Assembly: GCA_016712465.1 (NCBI GenBank)
Contig: JADJQZ010000001.1
Span: forward strand, 1,550,001-1,614,000
Direction: 5' to 3'
From: Candidatus Obscuribacter sp.
Lineage (GTDB): Bacteria; Cyanobacteriota; Vampirovibrionia; Obscuribacterales; Obscuribacteraceae
Length of the DNA stretch: 64,000 bases
The notes under the pieces were generated by a model. That model searched no databases. It saw only the letters and a list, made by a program, of their open reading frames with translations, and was not told the origin of the DNA. Position 1 is the first letter of the stretch; each line of letters starts with the position of its first letter. Of the stretch, positions 8,143-17,088 are shown one piece after another. Made by a program: the position numbers and the translations under genes.

Positions 8143-9651
8143 ATGCCGACAAAACTGCAATTGCCGTCCTTGCTTTTAATGAAGAGGTTTTTGGCTCTTT
8201 CCACCCTCTCCCTGTGCTCACTTCTGCCGCTCTGTCCGGCCCGGGCGGCTGCCGTAGATTTGCCCGCCTATGAGGACAAATCGGTGGAGACCAGCCTCAA
8301 TAATGGTGACTATGAGGCTGCCTCCGGTTTGTTGCTGCGTCGCTTGAAGGAGTCCGGCAAGGCTCAGAATATCAAAACTGCCTATCTGGACACGGCCTTG
8401 ATGGAGTCCTACCTGTGGCAGGGCCGCATCGGCGAGGCACAGGCTCCCGGGAAGAGGGCCATGGCTGCACTTGAAGCGCTGCTTTCGGAGGGAAAAAAGG
8501 CTCAGCCCCTTTCGCCTTCCGAACTAATCGCCGTGAAGGAATTGAAGACTCGTTACTTGGATGCCCAGTCCTGGCTTTTGGAAGCGCTGGGTCAGGATCA
8601 GAAGTGTCATGCCGCGCTGGATCAAGCCATCACCATGATGCGTGACAAGGAACTGCGGGAACTTGACAGGCAGACCTGGAGACTTTCCGATTGTCTTGCG
8701 CACAAAGCCAGTCTGGATGCCCAGGCAGGCGATTATGTGCGGGCCCGGGAACTGATGGAGGAGGCTCTCAAGCATGCCCGTGGTTCAAAGTCGGTTTCTT
8801 CGTTTACCATAGCCGATCTGGAAGAGAATCTGGGCGGCATACTCTACAAATTGGGTGAGAATCACCTGGCCCAGGAGCATTTCGCCCGCGCCGTAGAGAT
8901 TAAGAAGGAGAGCAATGCGCTTTCTGAGCGGTTCTCTCCCCATGCTTACTGGCTCAGCCCCACCTTCCGTTATATCAAAGGTTCGCCCTGGTCATCGGAA
9001 GCCTTCGAAGGAGGTCTCGAACATCGAAAGGTTGATGTTGGGCGAGCCGTGATGGAAGTTTATTTGATGAAGGATAAGGCCACAGGCAAGAGGGCTGTGC
9101 GGGTTGGCGTCAAACTGACAAATAGGGATGCACAGCCGCTGCAGTTTCTGCCACGCAAGCCTGAACTTTTCGTCTTGAATCCCAAAATCGCCATTGGCAA
9201 TCTTCTGGACGGCGCCACCCTGGCTAATACGGTTGAAACACGCAGCGTCAAGAAGGCGGAATCTATCCGGCAGGATGGTCGAAATGCCACTCGCACCGTC
9301 ACCACGTATTACCCTAATCCCTACAATTCATTCAATAACAATGGTCGGGGGCGCCAGGGCTTCTGGCGATCGCTCTTGAGTGACAGCGGTAACACTGGTG
9401 TTTCCCAGGTTCCTGACTTTCAAGCTGAAGCCCAGGCCATGCAGAAAGCCCAGGAAGTGGAAGCGGCCGGCAGGGCCCTGGCCGAAGAAATTCGGGCAGA
9501 AGGCATTGGTCCCTGTGATGTGCCGGCTCATGGAGAGATTAATGGCTTCCTTTTCTTTGATGTGAAAGCACCGGACAAAGCCAGTCAGGTTATCTTCAAG
9601 GTGCCGGTGGGTGATGCCCAGTTTGAATTTCGCTTTGACCGGTTGCCTTAA
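8143..9651 (+). CDS. exported TPR-containing protein
   Basis: A protein of about 502 residues with an N-terminal signal peptide (hydrophobic stretch ending CPARA), then helical repeats resembling tetratricopeptides (about residues 40-270; for example DYEAASGLLLRRL and GENHLAQEHFARAVEIKK). A C-terminal beta-rich half follows, with an Asn-rich patch near residue 395. No catalytic motif seen. The start is uncertain: ATG 8143 or an internal ATG just before MKRFLALS at 8179 both keep the signal peptide, and neither has a strong ribosome binding site. Probably periplasmic or surface-located; function unknown. Confidence 0.72.
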   Translation: MPTKLQLPSLLLMKRFLALSTLSLCSLLPLCPARAAAVDLPAYEDKSVETSLNNGDYEAASGLLLRRLKESGKAQNIKTAYLDTALMESYLWQGRIGEAQAPGKRAMAALEALLSEGKKAQPLSPSELIAVKELKTRYLDAQSWLLEALGQDQKCHAALDQAITMMRDKELRELDRQTWRLSDCLAHKASLDAQAGDYVRARELMEEALKHARGSKSVSSFTIADLEENLGGILYKLGENHLAQEHFARAVEIKKESNALSERFSPHAYWLSPTFRYIKGSPWSSEAFEGGLEHRKVDVGRAVMEVYLMKDKATGKRAVRVGVKLTNRDAQPLQFLPRKPELFVLNPKIAIGNLLDGATLANTVETRSVKKAESIRQDGRNATRTVTTYYPNPYNSFNNNGRGRQGFWRSLLSDSGNTGVSQVPDFQAEAQAMQKAQEVEAAGRALAEEIRAEGIGPCDVPAHGEINGFLFFDVKAPDKASQVIFKVPVGDAQFEFRFDRLP

Positions 9652-9881
9652 ACAACTACTCGGGCACGATTGTGGCCGCATTTCAGGAAAAATGGCGGGA
9701 CACTTTCCGGCTAATTTTCCAACCTTGCCGGTCAGCGAAATTACGTGCAAGAAAGCAACACAATTGCCTTGAGACGAGGTTGCTCGGGGTGCTTTCCTTG
9801 TATCATTTAGGACTTCAATCATGGTTCAGCTACCGAGTTCGCCGCGCCCTCTTTGGGCTTGTTTGATGCCTTAGAAGCAGT

Positions 9882-11351
9882 ATGGAAAGCAACAAGCGTA
9901 TTACGATTGGTTCCTTTATAAACCCCGGTCCCGCAGCACCAGCGGCGGAGAGCCCTCTTTTACAAGCTCTCCAGGGTGATCTTTCGGATCGGCCCATTTC
10001 CTATTTGCTCTCAGTGGCCAATCACTACGATGCCACCGGTCATATGCGGGTCGGCCCTCGTTCTTGTGAAGTGGTCATCCAGTTTGGTCTGGGCAAGCCT
10101 ATTTGCGCCTTCTCTCCCCTGGGAAAGGGAGAGGAAGTTATTCTCGACCTCTTTACCTGGGCCCACGGTTCCGTCAGTTTTGCCAATAATGTTCAGCCAG
10201 ATGCCGTCAATATTTCCGAAAGTCTGGACAAGATCGTCCTCTGTGGCGAAACTTATGCGCAAGATGCGGCCTTCCTTGAACATTATTTGATTAACGAGCA
10301 ATCCATCCTGGTGCGCGGGGCGCGTATGTCGCCGGAGGTTGCATCGCGCTGTATAAAGCAGTGCAAGACTGTAGAAAGCTCAGTGCTATCGGAGTTCTAC
10401 AGTAGTATCTATGGTACCCTCAATCTCGGCGACGTGGCTGAAAAGCTTGGCTTGCGCCGCAGCCAGTGGGTGATGGCTGCTGCTCATTTCCTCAAACAAG
10501 GCGCACTGTTAGCTCCTGACGGCACTTCATTGAAAGCGCCTGATTTGGCGGGCGAGGTGTTTCGCGACAACGTCCCTCTCCTGGATCCGATTGCGCAAAC
10601 CCAGAGCGATCTCGATGTGGTCGACCTGGTGCAACCTGAGCCTTTCACGGTGGCTGCTCCGCCCTCAACCGGATTCTCGCTGCCCAATGCCGGTACGTCG
10701 TGGCCGGGGCAGATTAGTTCCGACAGGAACCAGGCGAAGACTTCGGAAGCGCCTTCGGAAAAATCTTCGGATAAACCACAAGCTTCTCCCGTCATGGCTG
10801 TGGGCTTGCCACCATCTCCGGTGGCGTTGAAATTGAAGGTGGGAAAACATTCCCTCGATCTTCTAAACAATCCCGACACTAGTTTGCTTCGTCACGATGT
10901 TTTCGAATACTTATTGGCTATGGAGTTTGCCAGAGCCTGTCGCTTTGGCTCCAGCTTGAGCCTGGTTGTCTTTTGCTTGCGAGTTCCCCAGGCGACTTCC
11001 CAGACTATTCCCCTTTCTCAACTTTTGACGGTACTCGGGCAGGTAGATAACCTCAGGCGCGAAGTGGATGTTTTTGGACATTTCGGGGATCGCACTTTTG
11101 CCCTGCTCTTGCCTAATGTGGAGCCTGAACAGGCTGCCGGACTCGCCGATCGCTTGAACCGAGAACTCTCTGGTTTGCTCAGTCCGGAGAGTACAGGGGG
11201 GGCGGCTCCGCTCTCTTTGCATTTCGGCATTGCCGGGGCGCCGCTAGACGCCACCGAGCTTTCTGCCCTGTCTATGGCTGCGCAAGTGGCCATGAAGGCT
11301 TCCGTTGATGCCGGCAGCTTAAGAACTCTTTACAGCCAGCTCAAGCGATAG
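9882..11351 (+). CDS. DUF4388 protein with degenerate GGDEF-like domain
   Basis: A 489-residue cytosolic protein in three parts. Residues ~25-125 match DUF4388 (ALQGDLSDRPISYLL, then GKPICAFSPLGKGEEVILDLF), a module of bacterial signalling proteins. Residues ~130-230 form a helical, winged-helix-like region (LSEFYSSIYGTLNLGDVAEKL). After a Pro/Ser-rich linker, residues ~320-480 have the nucleotidyl-cyclase fold pattern (REVDVFGHFGDRTFALLLP). At the place of the GGDEF active-site loop it reads FGDRTF, so diguanylate cyclase activity is unlikely. Probably a sensor or scaffold. Confidence 0.75.
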   Translation: MESNKRITIGSFINPGPAAPAAESPLLQALQGDLSDRPISYLLSVANHYDATGHMRVGPRSCEVVIQFGLGKPICAFSPLGKGEEVILDLFTWAHGSVSFANNVQPDAVNISESLDKIVLCGETYAQDAAFLEHYLINEQSILVRGARMSPEVASRCIKQCKTVESSVLSEFYSSIYGTLNLGDVAEKLGLRRSQWVMAAAHFLKQGALLAPDGTSLKAPDLAGEVFRDNVPLLDPIAQTQSDLDVVDLVQPEPFTVAAPPSTGFSLPNAGTSWPGQISSDRNQAKTSEAPSEKSSDKPQASPVMAVGLPPSPVALKLKVGKHSLDLLNNPDTSLLRHDVFEYLLAMEFARACRFGSSLSLVVFCLRVPQATSQTIPLSQLLTVLGQVDNLRREVDVFGHFGDRTFALLLPNVEPEQAAGLADRLNRELSGLLSPESTGGAAPLSLHFGIAGAPLDATELSALSMAAQVAMKASVDAGSLRTLYSQLKR

Positions 11352-11478
11352 CAGCAACATTCCAAAACTTGAGATGTGCCGGAGGTTTCAAATTTGGTAT
11401 TTTCGGTAACATCTTATATTGATGGTGTGGTGTAAGCGTTCTTAGTCCGATAATCCAATAAGAGGATGGGCGAATTTA

Positions 11479-13167
11479 GTGGACAACGATTGGGGCAGGT
11501 TTATTTTGCAGGCGAAGAAAGCTTCTTCAGCCGGTAACTATGCCTACGCCGAAACAATTTGGACGGCGGCCCTGCAAGAAGCCGAGGATTTCGGGGAGTC
11601 TGATGAACGGCTGGTTCAAACCCTGGAGGGTCTGGCCGATGCCTATACCAAGCAGGGCAAGTATCGCCATGCCGAAAAGCCGGGCCGGCAGATTCTTGAA
11701 ATAAGTACTCGTCTGTACGGTAATGAAGACCTGCGTGTGGCCAACTCCGCCCACAATCTGGCCGGCATTTTCCACATGCAGCAGAAGTTTGGTCAGGCGG
11801 AGCCCCTGTACAAAATGGCTCTCTCTCTTAAGACCAAGCTCCTCGGCGCCGGCCATGGCGATGTGATTCGGCTTCTGCAGGCCTACTCTGATTTATTGCA
11901 AAAGACGCACCGGGAAGCCGAAGCGGAAAACCTGCTGCGCTGTGCTCAGTTACCGGCCGGAACTGCCAGAGCCGGAGGCCGTCCCGGCGAGAACTTACCG
12001 GCGGCCGGTCAACCAGCTATGGCAGCCGGTTCCAGCCAGCCAGCCCTGAACACGTCCGCCTCCATGTCCGGTCTGAAGCCGCCGCCCCTGCCTCCCACCA
12101 TGCCTCACTATGCACCGCCGGCGCCGCCCCAGATGCGGGCCGCCGGGCCGGCTAATGCGCCGAACAATCAAACCTCAACCACCGGCCCTCAGCAGGTTGT
12201 GCCCACACTTCAGCAGTCGGGTTCGCAGAGTGCCGGGTTTATGACCGGAACTCAGGTCTCTGCCAATTACGGACAGCAGAGTCCCATTCTTGCCAGCTCT
12301 TACAATCAAAGCACCGGCGCCAACGAAGCTACCCTTGATCTTTCTCCGGTTTCGCAGACTGCCGGTGAGGCTCCGCCTCCGCAGTATGCTCCCGGCTCGC
12401 CTGAGCGACTGGCTCTTGCCGAGAAGACCTGGAGTGAATTTCAGATTGCTGCCGAGGCCGCTCTTTCTGCAGGCAAAGCCGAGCGTTCTCTGGAGTTATG
12501 GTTTCAAGCCATCAGTGTGGCCGAAGAATTTCCAGCCAGGGATAGTCGTCTGGCCCGTTCCCTGGATCGTGCCGGTGAAATTCTCAGCCGCCTGGAAAAA
12601 TACGGTCAGGCTGAGATGGTCTGGGGGCGCTCCTTGCAGATTAAGCGCTCCATTCTTGGTACCTACCACCCTGCCGTAGCCTTTACCGCCAACCATCTGG
12701 CCGGTCTGCACTATCTGATGGGACGATATTCGGAAGCGGAATTTTACGCCATGAAATGTCTGGAAATTTACAGGCACTGCAACGGTGCGCAGCATCCTAA
12801 CGTTGCCCTCTGCTTGCACAACCTGGCCTGTCTCTATCACGTGCAGGGTCGCTACAAAGAAGCCGAGCAAAATTATCGCGCTTCCCTGGATATACGGAAA
12901 AAGGTTCTCGGTGCGGAGCACCCGGACACCAAGAGCGTCACCAAGAGTTTTGCCGATTTGCTCAAGACCCTGGGGCGCGACGAAGAAGCCAATGAGCTTA
13001 ACTCGGCGGCGAGCGGCTTCCTCACCGGTAGCTGGAAGGCCATTGCCATTCCTGTGGACCAGTCGCTTTCTTTGCGGGATGATTCTTGCTCCAAATGTGG
13101 TGCCGACATGAAGGGGCAGCTCAAGTGCCCCAGTTGTAAGACCACGCGCGGCGCTAGCAAGCGTTGA
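11479..13167 (+). CDS. kinesin-light-chain-type TPR protein with C-terminal zinc ribbon
   Basis: A 562-residue protein with two TPR blocks (about residues 1-155 and 315-505). Their repeats follow the long kinesin-light-chain spacing (NSAHNLAGIFHMQQKF, CLHNLACLYHVQGRYKEAE). A Pro/Ala/Gln-rich linker separates them (about 160-310). The last 30 residues carry two CxxC pairs (CSKCGAD, CPSCK), a zinc-ribbon. GTG 11479 is preceded by AGAGG. It likely mediates protein interactions in the cytosol. The next gene starts within its stop codon region, suggesting translational coupling. Confidence 0.78.
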   Translation: MDNDWGRFILQAKKASSAGNYAYAETIWTAALQEAEDFGESDERLVQTLEGLADAYTKQGKYRHAEKPGRQILEISTRLYGNEDLRVANSAHNLAGIFHMQQKFGQAEPLYKMALSLKTKLLGAGHGDVIRLLQAYSDLLQKTHREAEAENLLRCAQLPAGTARAGGRPGENLPAAGQPAMAAGSSQPALNTSASMSGLKPPPLPPTMPHYAPPAPPQMRAAGPANAPNNQTSTTGPQQVVPTLQQSGSQSAGFMTGTQVSANYGQQSPILASSYNQSTGANEATLDLSPVSQTAGEAPPPQYAPGSPERLALAEKTWSEFQIAAEAALSAGKAERSLELWFQAISVAEEFPARDSRLARSLDRAGEILSRLEKYGQAEMVWGRSLQIKRSILGTYHPAVAFTANHLAGLHYLMGRYSEAEFYAMKCLEIYRHCNGAQHPNVALCLHNLACLYHVQGRYKEAEQNYRASLDIRKKVLGAEHPDTKSVTKSFADLLKTLGRDEEANELNSAASGFLTGSWKAIAIPVDQSLSLRDDSCSKCGADMKGQLKCPSCKTTRGASKR

Positions 13168-14582
13168 GCGAGCATCCCACTGACGCAGAGGCTTTTGGGC
13201 ACTCGCTCTCTCCTTACAGGGTGGTCATTATTGGTGGTGGCGTCAGCGGTGCCCTGACGGCTGTGCATCTACTTCGACAGAGCCGGCATTGCCTGTCGGT
13301 CGTCATCGTTGAACCTCGTCAAGACATTGGCCTCGGTCTTGCCTACAGTACTGCTTGCGATGATCACTTGCTCAATGTTCCGGCAGCCGGAATGAGCGCT
13401 CTGGCGGAAGAGCCGGAGCATTTCCTGGACTTCGCGCGCCGTCATCTAAAGAAGGTGCAGCCAGTCGACTTTTTGTCGAGGAAGTTCTTTGGCTTCTATA
13501 TTCGCTCCCTCCTGGCTGAAGTGCTGGAGAATGCCTCTGAGCCTGACTGTTCCTTCACCCATGTGCAAGATCTGGTTAAGGACATGGAGAGATGCGGCGA
13601 TGTTTATAAACTCTCTCTTGCCGGTGGTGAAGATATTATCGCTGATACCGTTGTGCTTGCCCTTGGTAATCTACCGGGACGTCGCCCAAATTGGCTTCAC
13701 AAGCTGCCTCTGGAGGATAGGCATTATATTCATGATCCCTGGAGCCGGGAGCGCTGGTCGCAGGTGCAAACAGCCGGTGCAGACATTCTCATAGTCGGCA
13801 CCGGTCTGACCGCTGTGGATAAAGTGCTCGAACTTACAAAAGATACTCGCACCGGCCCTCAGAGAATCGTTGCTGTTTCCCGTCATGGTCTATTGCCGCG
13901 TGCCCATCTGGCTCTTCCTGAGCTAAACGTGCCGCCTCTGACGCTGCCGGAGAATACGGCACTTGCTGCCCTGCAATATTTGAAGCGGCAGGCCGGACAG
14001 AAGGCAGACTGGCGCCTTGCCGTTGATGGAGTGCGCGCTTGTACCCAGGAGTTCTGGAAGCACTTGCCGGTCTTGCAGAAGCGCAGCTTCCTGAGGCACC
14101 TGCAAACTTATTGGGATGTGCATCGCCACCGGATGGCTCCCCGCATTGCCGACTATATCAAAAGTTTGGAAGGGAGCGGTCGCTTGCAGGTAGTCGCCGG
14201 GCGCCTTGAAAAGATGGAACTGAGCGCTGATGGAAGGCGCGTAGATGTGCTGCTTGCCCACCGGGGCGGGGCTAACTTTGAAAATCTTTCGGTTGATCTT
14301 GTCGTTAACTGCTGCGGACCCCAGAGTACGCCGCGTGCCATAGATTGCCCTTTCCTGACGCGCCTTTACGAGCGCGGAATGGTCGTGGCTAATGATACCA
14401 ATAGTGGTATCAAGGTGGATGGACTGGAAGTGCTGGATGGGGCAGGCCATTCCAGCCGGAATCTCTATGCTCTTGGCCCCCTGCTCAAGGGAGAGCTTCT
14501 GGAAAGTGTGGCCGTGCCGGAAATCAGAGTGCAGGCCCAGGACCTGGCCAGGCTTATCTGCCGGAGAGCCGGCAAAAACTAG
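13164..14582 (+). CDS. FAD/NAD(P)-binding oxidoreductase (HutN-like/NAD_binding_9)
   Basis: A 472-residue flavoprotein. The N-terminal dinucleotide-binding loop VVIIGGGVSGALTAVHLL and a second GTGLT loop (ILIVGTGLTAVDKVLEL, about residue 210) place it in the family of FAD-NAD(P)-binding proteins annotated as hydroxyacylglutathione hydrolase-like or HutN-like. Substrate unknown. The start proposed is TTG 13164, overlapping the previous stop (TTGA), which implies coupled translation. There is no Shine-Dalgarno; GTG 13221 would remove the 19 residues before the first strand and is the alternative. Confidence 0.78.
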   Translation: MSEHPTDAEAFGHSLSPYRVVIIGGGVSGALTAVHLLRQSRHCLSVVIVEPRQDIGLGLAYSTACDDHLLNVPAAGMSALAEEPEHFLDFARRHLKKVQPVDFLSRKFFGFYIRSLLAEVLENASEPDCSFTHVQDLVKDMERCGDVYKLSLAGGEDIIADTVVLALGNLPGRRPNWLHKLPLEDRHYIHDPWSRERWSQVQTAGADILIVGTGLTAVDKVLELTKDTRTGPQRIVAVSRHGLLPRAHLALPELNVPPLTLPENTALAALQYLKRQAGQKADWRLAVDGVRACTQEFWKHLPVLQKRSFLRHLQTYWDVHRHRMAPRIADYIKSLEGSGRLQVVAGRLEKMELSADGRRVDVLLAHRGGANFENLSVDLVVNCCGPQSTPRAIDCPFLTRLYERGMVVANDTNSGIKVDGLEVLDGAGHSSRNLYALGPLLKGELLESVAVPEIRVQAQDLARLICRRAGKN

Positions 14583-14603
14583 GCTCTGAAAATGCCGGTT
14601 CAG

Positions 14604-15662
14604 TTACTGGTCTGCCGGCAAAAACTCAAAGGGCTTAGACTTCTGAAAGAAGCCGGCGGCATTACCGGAATATGTCTTGCCCTCAGTCAGGGTAAGTTTC
14701 TTCACGGGAGCGCCTTCTTTTAGATCTAGATTGGCCATCTTCACCCAGAAGACATTGGGACTCATGGCCGAGTCGAAGAAATAAACGAGCCTTTTATGAT
14801 CGGCCACAACTCTCCAGATTGTCGATGAGATGTTCGGTTGACCACTGGTGGCTATGCCCAGCGGCACTGAGACACTGCGAATGACGCTGAAGGACTGAGC
14901 GACGGCTTCGTCTTCATCTTTGGATTCTTTGATGCTGTTTATATAGAAGGAGGCTCTGGCAAAGCGGTCTGCCGCTCTGTGGGTGCCGGGTAGAAATGTC
15001 TGGCCGCTCAGTTTCTGCCAGTAGCTGTTCAAGGCCAGTTGCTGATCGAAGTCGGGGGAATTGGTCATGACTTGATAGCTTTTGTCGTGGTGAATTTTCA
15101 AAGTGCCGCCGATATATTCGAATATGGCGGAGTCTCCTGACTGGTCCGAGACGGCCAGGTGTAAGTTGGCCGGCACACCGTTTGGCAGGGTGGGGGCAAT
15201 TACGCGAAAGGGTTCCTTTGATAGAGCTGCTACTACTTCTTTGGTGGTGGCAAAATTATCGAGCACATACTGGGCCCAGGCACCGATGGAAATTGCCGGT
15301 TTACCGCCGTCGCCCTTGCCGTAATCCGACTCCACCAGGTAGAGAACATTTGCCGCCAGTCCCTTTTCGTTGAGACCGTCGGCCGTGCCGGCATCGTAGC
15401 CGGAGGTGACTATGGAGCCGTATTTCGATACCCAAGTCAGGGAATTTTTGCCGGCTGCTCCGTTCCTTTTCATGCCCCGCGGAAAGGCCCAGAGATTGGA
15501 ATGCATGTCTTCCATCCAGTCAAGGGAGCGAGCCGTGACGACGATATCGTCTTTGCCGAAGCAGACGGTCCTGGTGCAGGCCAGGGCTCCAGCATCACTG
15601 AAGGCCGGGGCCAGGGCGGCCAGGGCAAGAACAACCACCTGATTAAGCAGACCTTTTTTCAA
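14604..15662 (-). CDS. exported linear-amide C-N hydrolase (choloylglycine hydrolase family)
   Basis: Ntn-hydrolase of 352 residues related to penicillin V acylase and bile salt hydrolase. A signal peptide (residues 1-28, ending GALA) is followed directly by Cys29 in ACTRTVCFG, which becomes the N-terminal nucleophile after cleavage. The family landmarks ARSLDWMED and GLNEKGLAANVLYL are visible. It should hydrolyse an amide (penicillin, bile salt or N-acyl homoserine lactone type) in the periplasm; substrate unassigned. TTG 15662 has a GGGGG box 8 bases upstream. Convergent with the FAD oxidoreductase gene. Confidence 0.85.
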   Translation of the reverse strand: MKKGLLNQVVVLALAALAPAFSDAGALACTRTVCFGKDDIVVTARSLDWMEDMHSNLWAFPRGMKRNGAAGKNSLTWVSKYGSIVTSGYDAGTADGLNEKGLAANVLYLVESDYGKGDGGKPAISIGAWAQYVLDNFATTKEVVAALSKEPFRVIAPTLPNGVPANLHLAVSDQSGDSAIFEYIGGTLKIHHDKSYQVMTNSPDFDQQLALNSYWQKLSGQTFLPGTHRAADRFARASFYINSIKESKDEDEAVAQSFSVIRSVSVPLGIATSGQPNISSTIWRVVADHKRLVYFFDSAMSPNVFWVKMANLDLKEGAPVKKLTLTEGKTYSGNAAGFFQKSKPFEFLPADQ

Positions 15663-16231
15663 ACCGAACGCCCCCGAATTTCAAAGTAGGTGTTGATGAA
15701 CACAGGACAGGTGAAATTTAGCATCTTTTGACCGGTGCTTTCAGGGTTTGGTCTAACTTTCTTATTTACAGGGCACCGCTCGGCGGTTTATCGGCTAAAT
15801 CCAGGCTAAATCTAGGTGGCGATAGTGTCAAAAGCTGCAGTGCCATCATCTCTTTCTGATTCAACCACGGCCAGGATGCATTCTTCCCGCCAATCGGCCT
15901 TGCCCTGGGAGCGCCAGAGAAGCTTGTACACGAGCATGCACTCAGACCGCACTGGCATCGAAAATCAAGAGAGTGCTCATTTAACTCAAGAACATCATTA
16001 AGGAGTTGTCTTTAGACCCTATTGTGTTTGCTGTCGTGTATTTACAAATATTTCTGACGCAGGCTGGTCTAGATGTGAAATTATTTGTTGCTCGGTGCCT
16101 ACGCGGCATCTACAAAAGGACGAAGGTCACTTTCCTGAAAGGTGCTGGTGACGGGGACTTTCGAGACTTAACTAGTGTTGAGGTTTCTGTGTAGGTATAC
16201 ACACCTGTCTACACATCTTTGAAGACGCCCA
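15663..16231. other. long intergenic region at left side of the metal island
   Basis: About 570 bases without a convincing gene; two 60-codon open frames have no recognisable product or ribosome binding site. At 16188-16215 there is an inverted repeat (TGTGTAG at 16188-16194, CTACACA at 16209-16215, with AGGT...ACCT nested inside) just beyond the end of the CDF gene; it could be an operator or a recombination scar. Imperfect tandem GGCTAAATC repeats lie near 15791-15813. Confidence 0.4.
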
Positions 16232-17077
16232 TCAATTGGACAGTGTGAGGGTTCCTGTACGAACATGACTGGACATCGCATCCAGACCCGATGTAATTGT
16301 CCAAACGTGCAGATCGTGCAAACCCTGCACTCCTTCAATTGACAGGATCGCTTTTCTGAGTTTATTCAAGGCTATATGGTCAGGGGTGCCCTCCATAAGG
16401 ACATGCACGCACTGCATGAGCAAGTGCCAAGTGCGGGGAATCAGCCCTAGAGCAATTAGCACGCTGACGATAGGATCGACCACAACCAGCCCGGTAAACT
16501 TGATTACTACCCCAGCAATGACTACGCCGACGGAGGCGAGCATGTCTGACAGGACCTCCAGATAGACCGCTTTTGTATTTAGTGAGTCCTTGGAGTCAGA
16601 GCCCAAAAGCTTCATTGATAGCAGGTTTATCAAACCTCCAAGAATTCCTACAACAATCATTGGCATACCTGGCACGTCTTCATGTTTGAAAAAGCGCTGA
16701 TACGCCTCAATCAGGATGAATACAGACATCCCGAGCATACATAGCGCGTTGAAGGTTGATGCCAGAATTTCCGCTCGATAGTAGCCATAGGTTTTTTCAG
16801 TGGTAGCAGATTTGGTGGCAAAGACGGCAGCAATCAGAGCCAGCACCAGAGCTGCAACATCTCCCAGCATGTGTCCTGCGTCAGCCAGTATTGCCAGACT
16901 GTGAGTCAAGAGCCCGGCAACTATTTCCGCCACCATGAAGCTGCCTGTCACGGCAGCGACCATCATCAGGCGCTTTCTGCTTAGCGCGCGCAGACTAGCG
17001 AGATTCCCGTGGCTATGCTTTTCTTCGCCGCCGCCTGTGGAATTAGTTTCTGCGTTGTGATCGTGATTTTCAGACAT
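16232..17077 (-). CDS. cation diffusion facilitator (CzcD/ZitB-type), C-terminus shortened
   Basis: Inner-membrane Zn/Co/Cd:H+ antiporter of 281 residues. It has a His-rich N-terminus (HDHN, KHSHG), six hydrophobic segments, and the metal-site motifs HSLAILADAGHMLGD in TM2 and LEVLSDMLAS in TM5. The cytosolic domain begins normally (GVQGLHDLHVWTITSGLDAMSSHV), but the protein stops 9 residues later. The family's last 25-40 residues, including the usual closing His-x-T-x-Q-x-E, are missing, so the gene may be truncated. It starts 11 bases after the czcA-like stop and belongs to the same operon. Confidence 0.88.
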   Translation of the reverse strand: MSENHDHNAETNSTGGGEEKHSHGNLASLRALSRKRLMMVAAVTGSFMVAEIVAGLLTHSLAILADAGHMLGDVAALVLALIAAVFATKSATTEKTYGYYRAEILASTFNALCMLGMSVFILIEAYQRFFKHEDVPGMPMIVVGILGGLINLLSMKLLGSDSKDSLNTKAVYLEVLSDMLASVGVVIAGVVIKFTGLVVVDPIVSVLIALGLIPRTWHLLMQCVHVLMEGTPDHIALNKLRKAILSIEGVQGLHDLHVWTITSGLDAMSSHVRTGTLTLSN

Positions 17078-17088
17078 TGCTGCTCCGC

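Noticed and set aside
15816..16194. Two 60-codon open frames on the plus strand
   Set aside because: No ribosome binding site, no domain, and composition unlike the neighbours' coding sequence; treated as non-coding.
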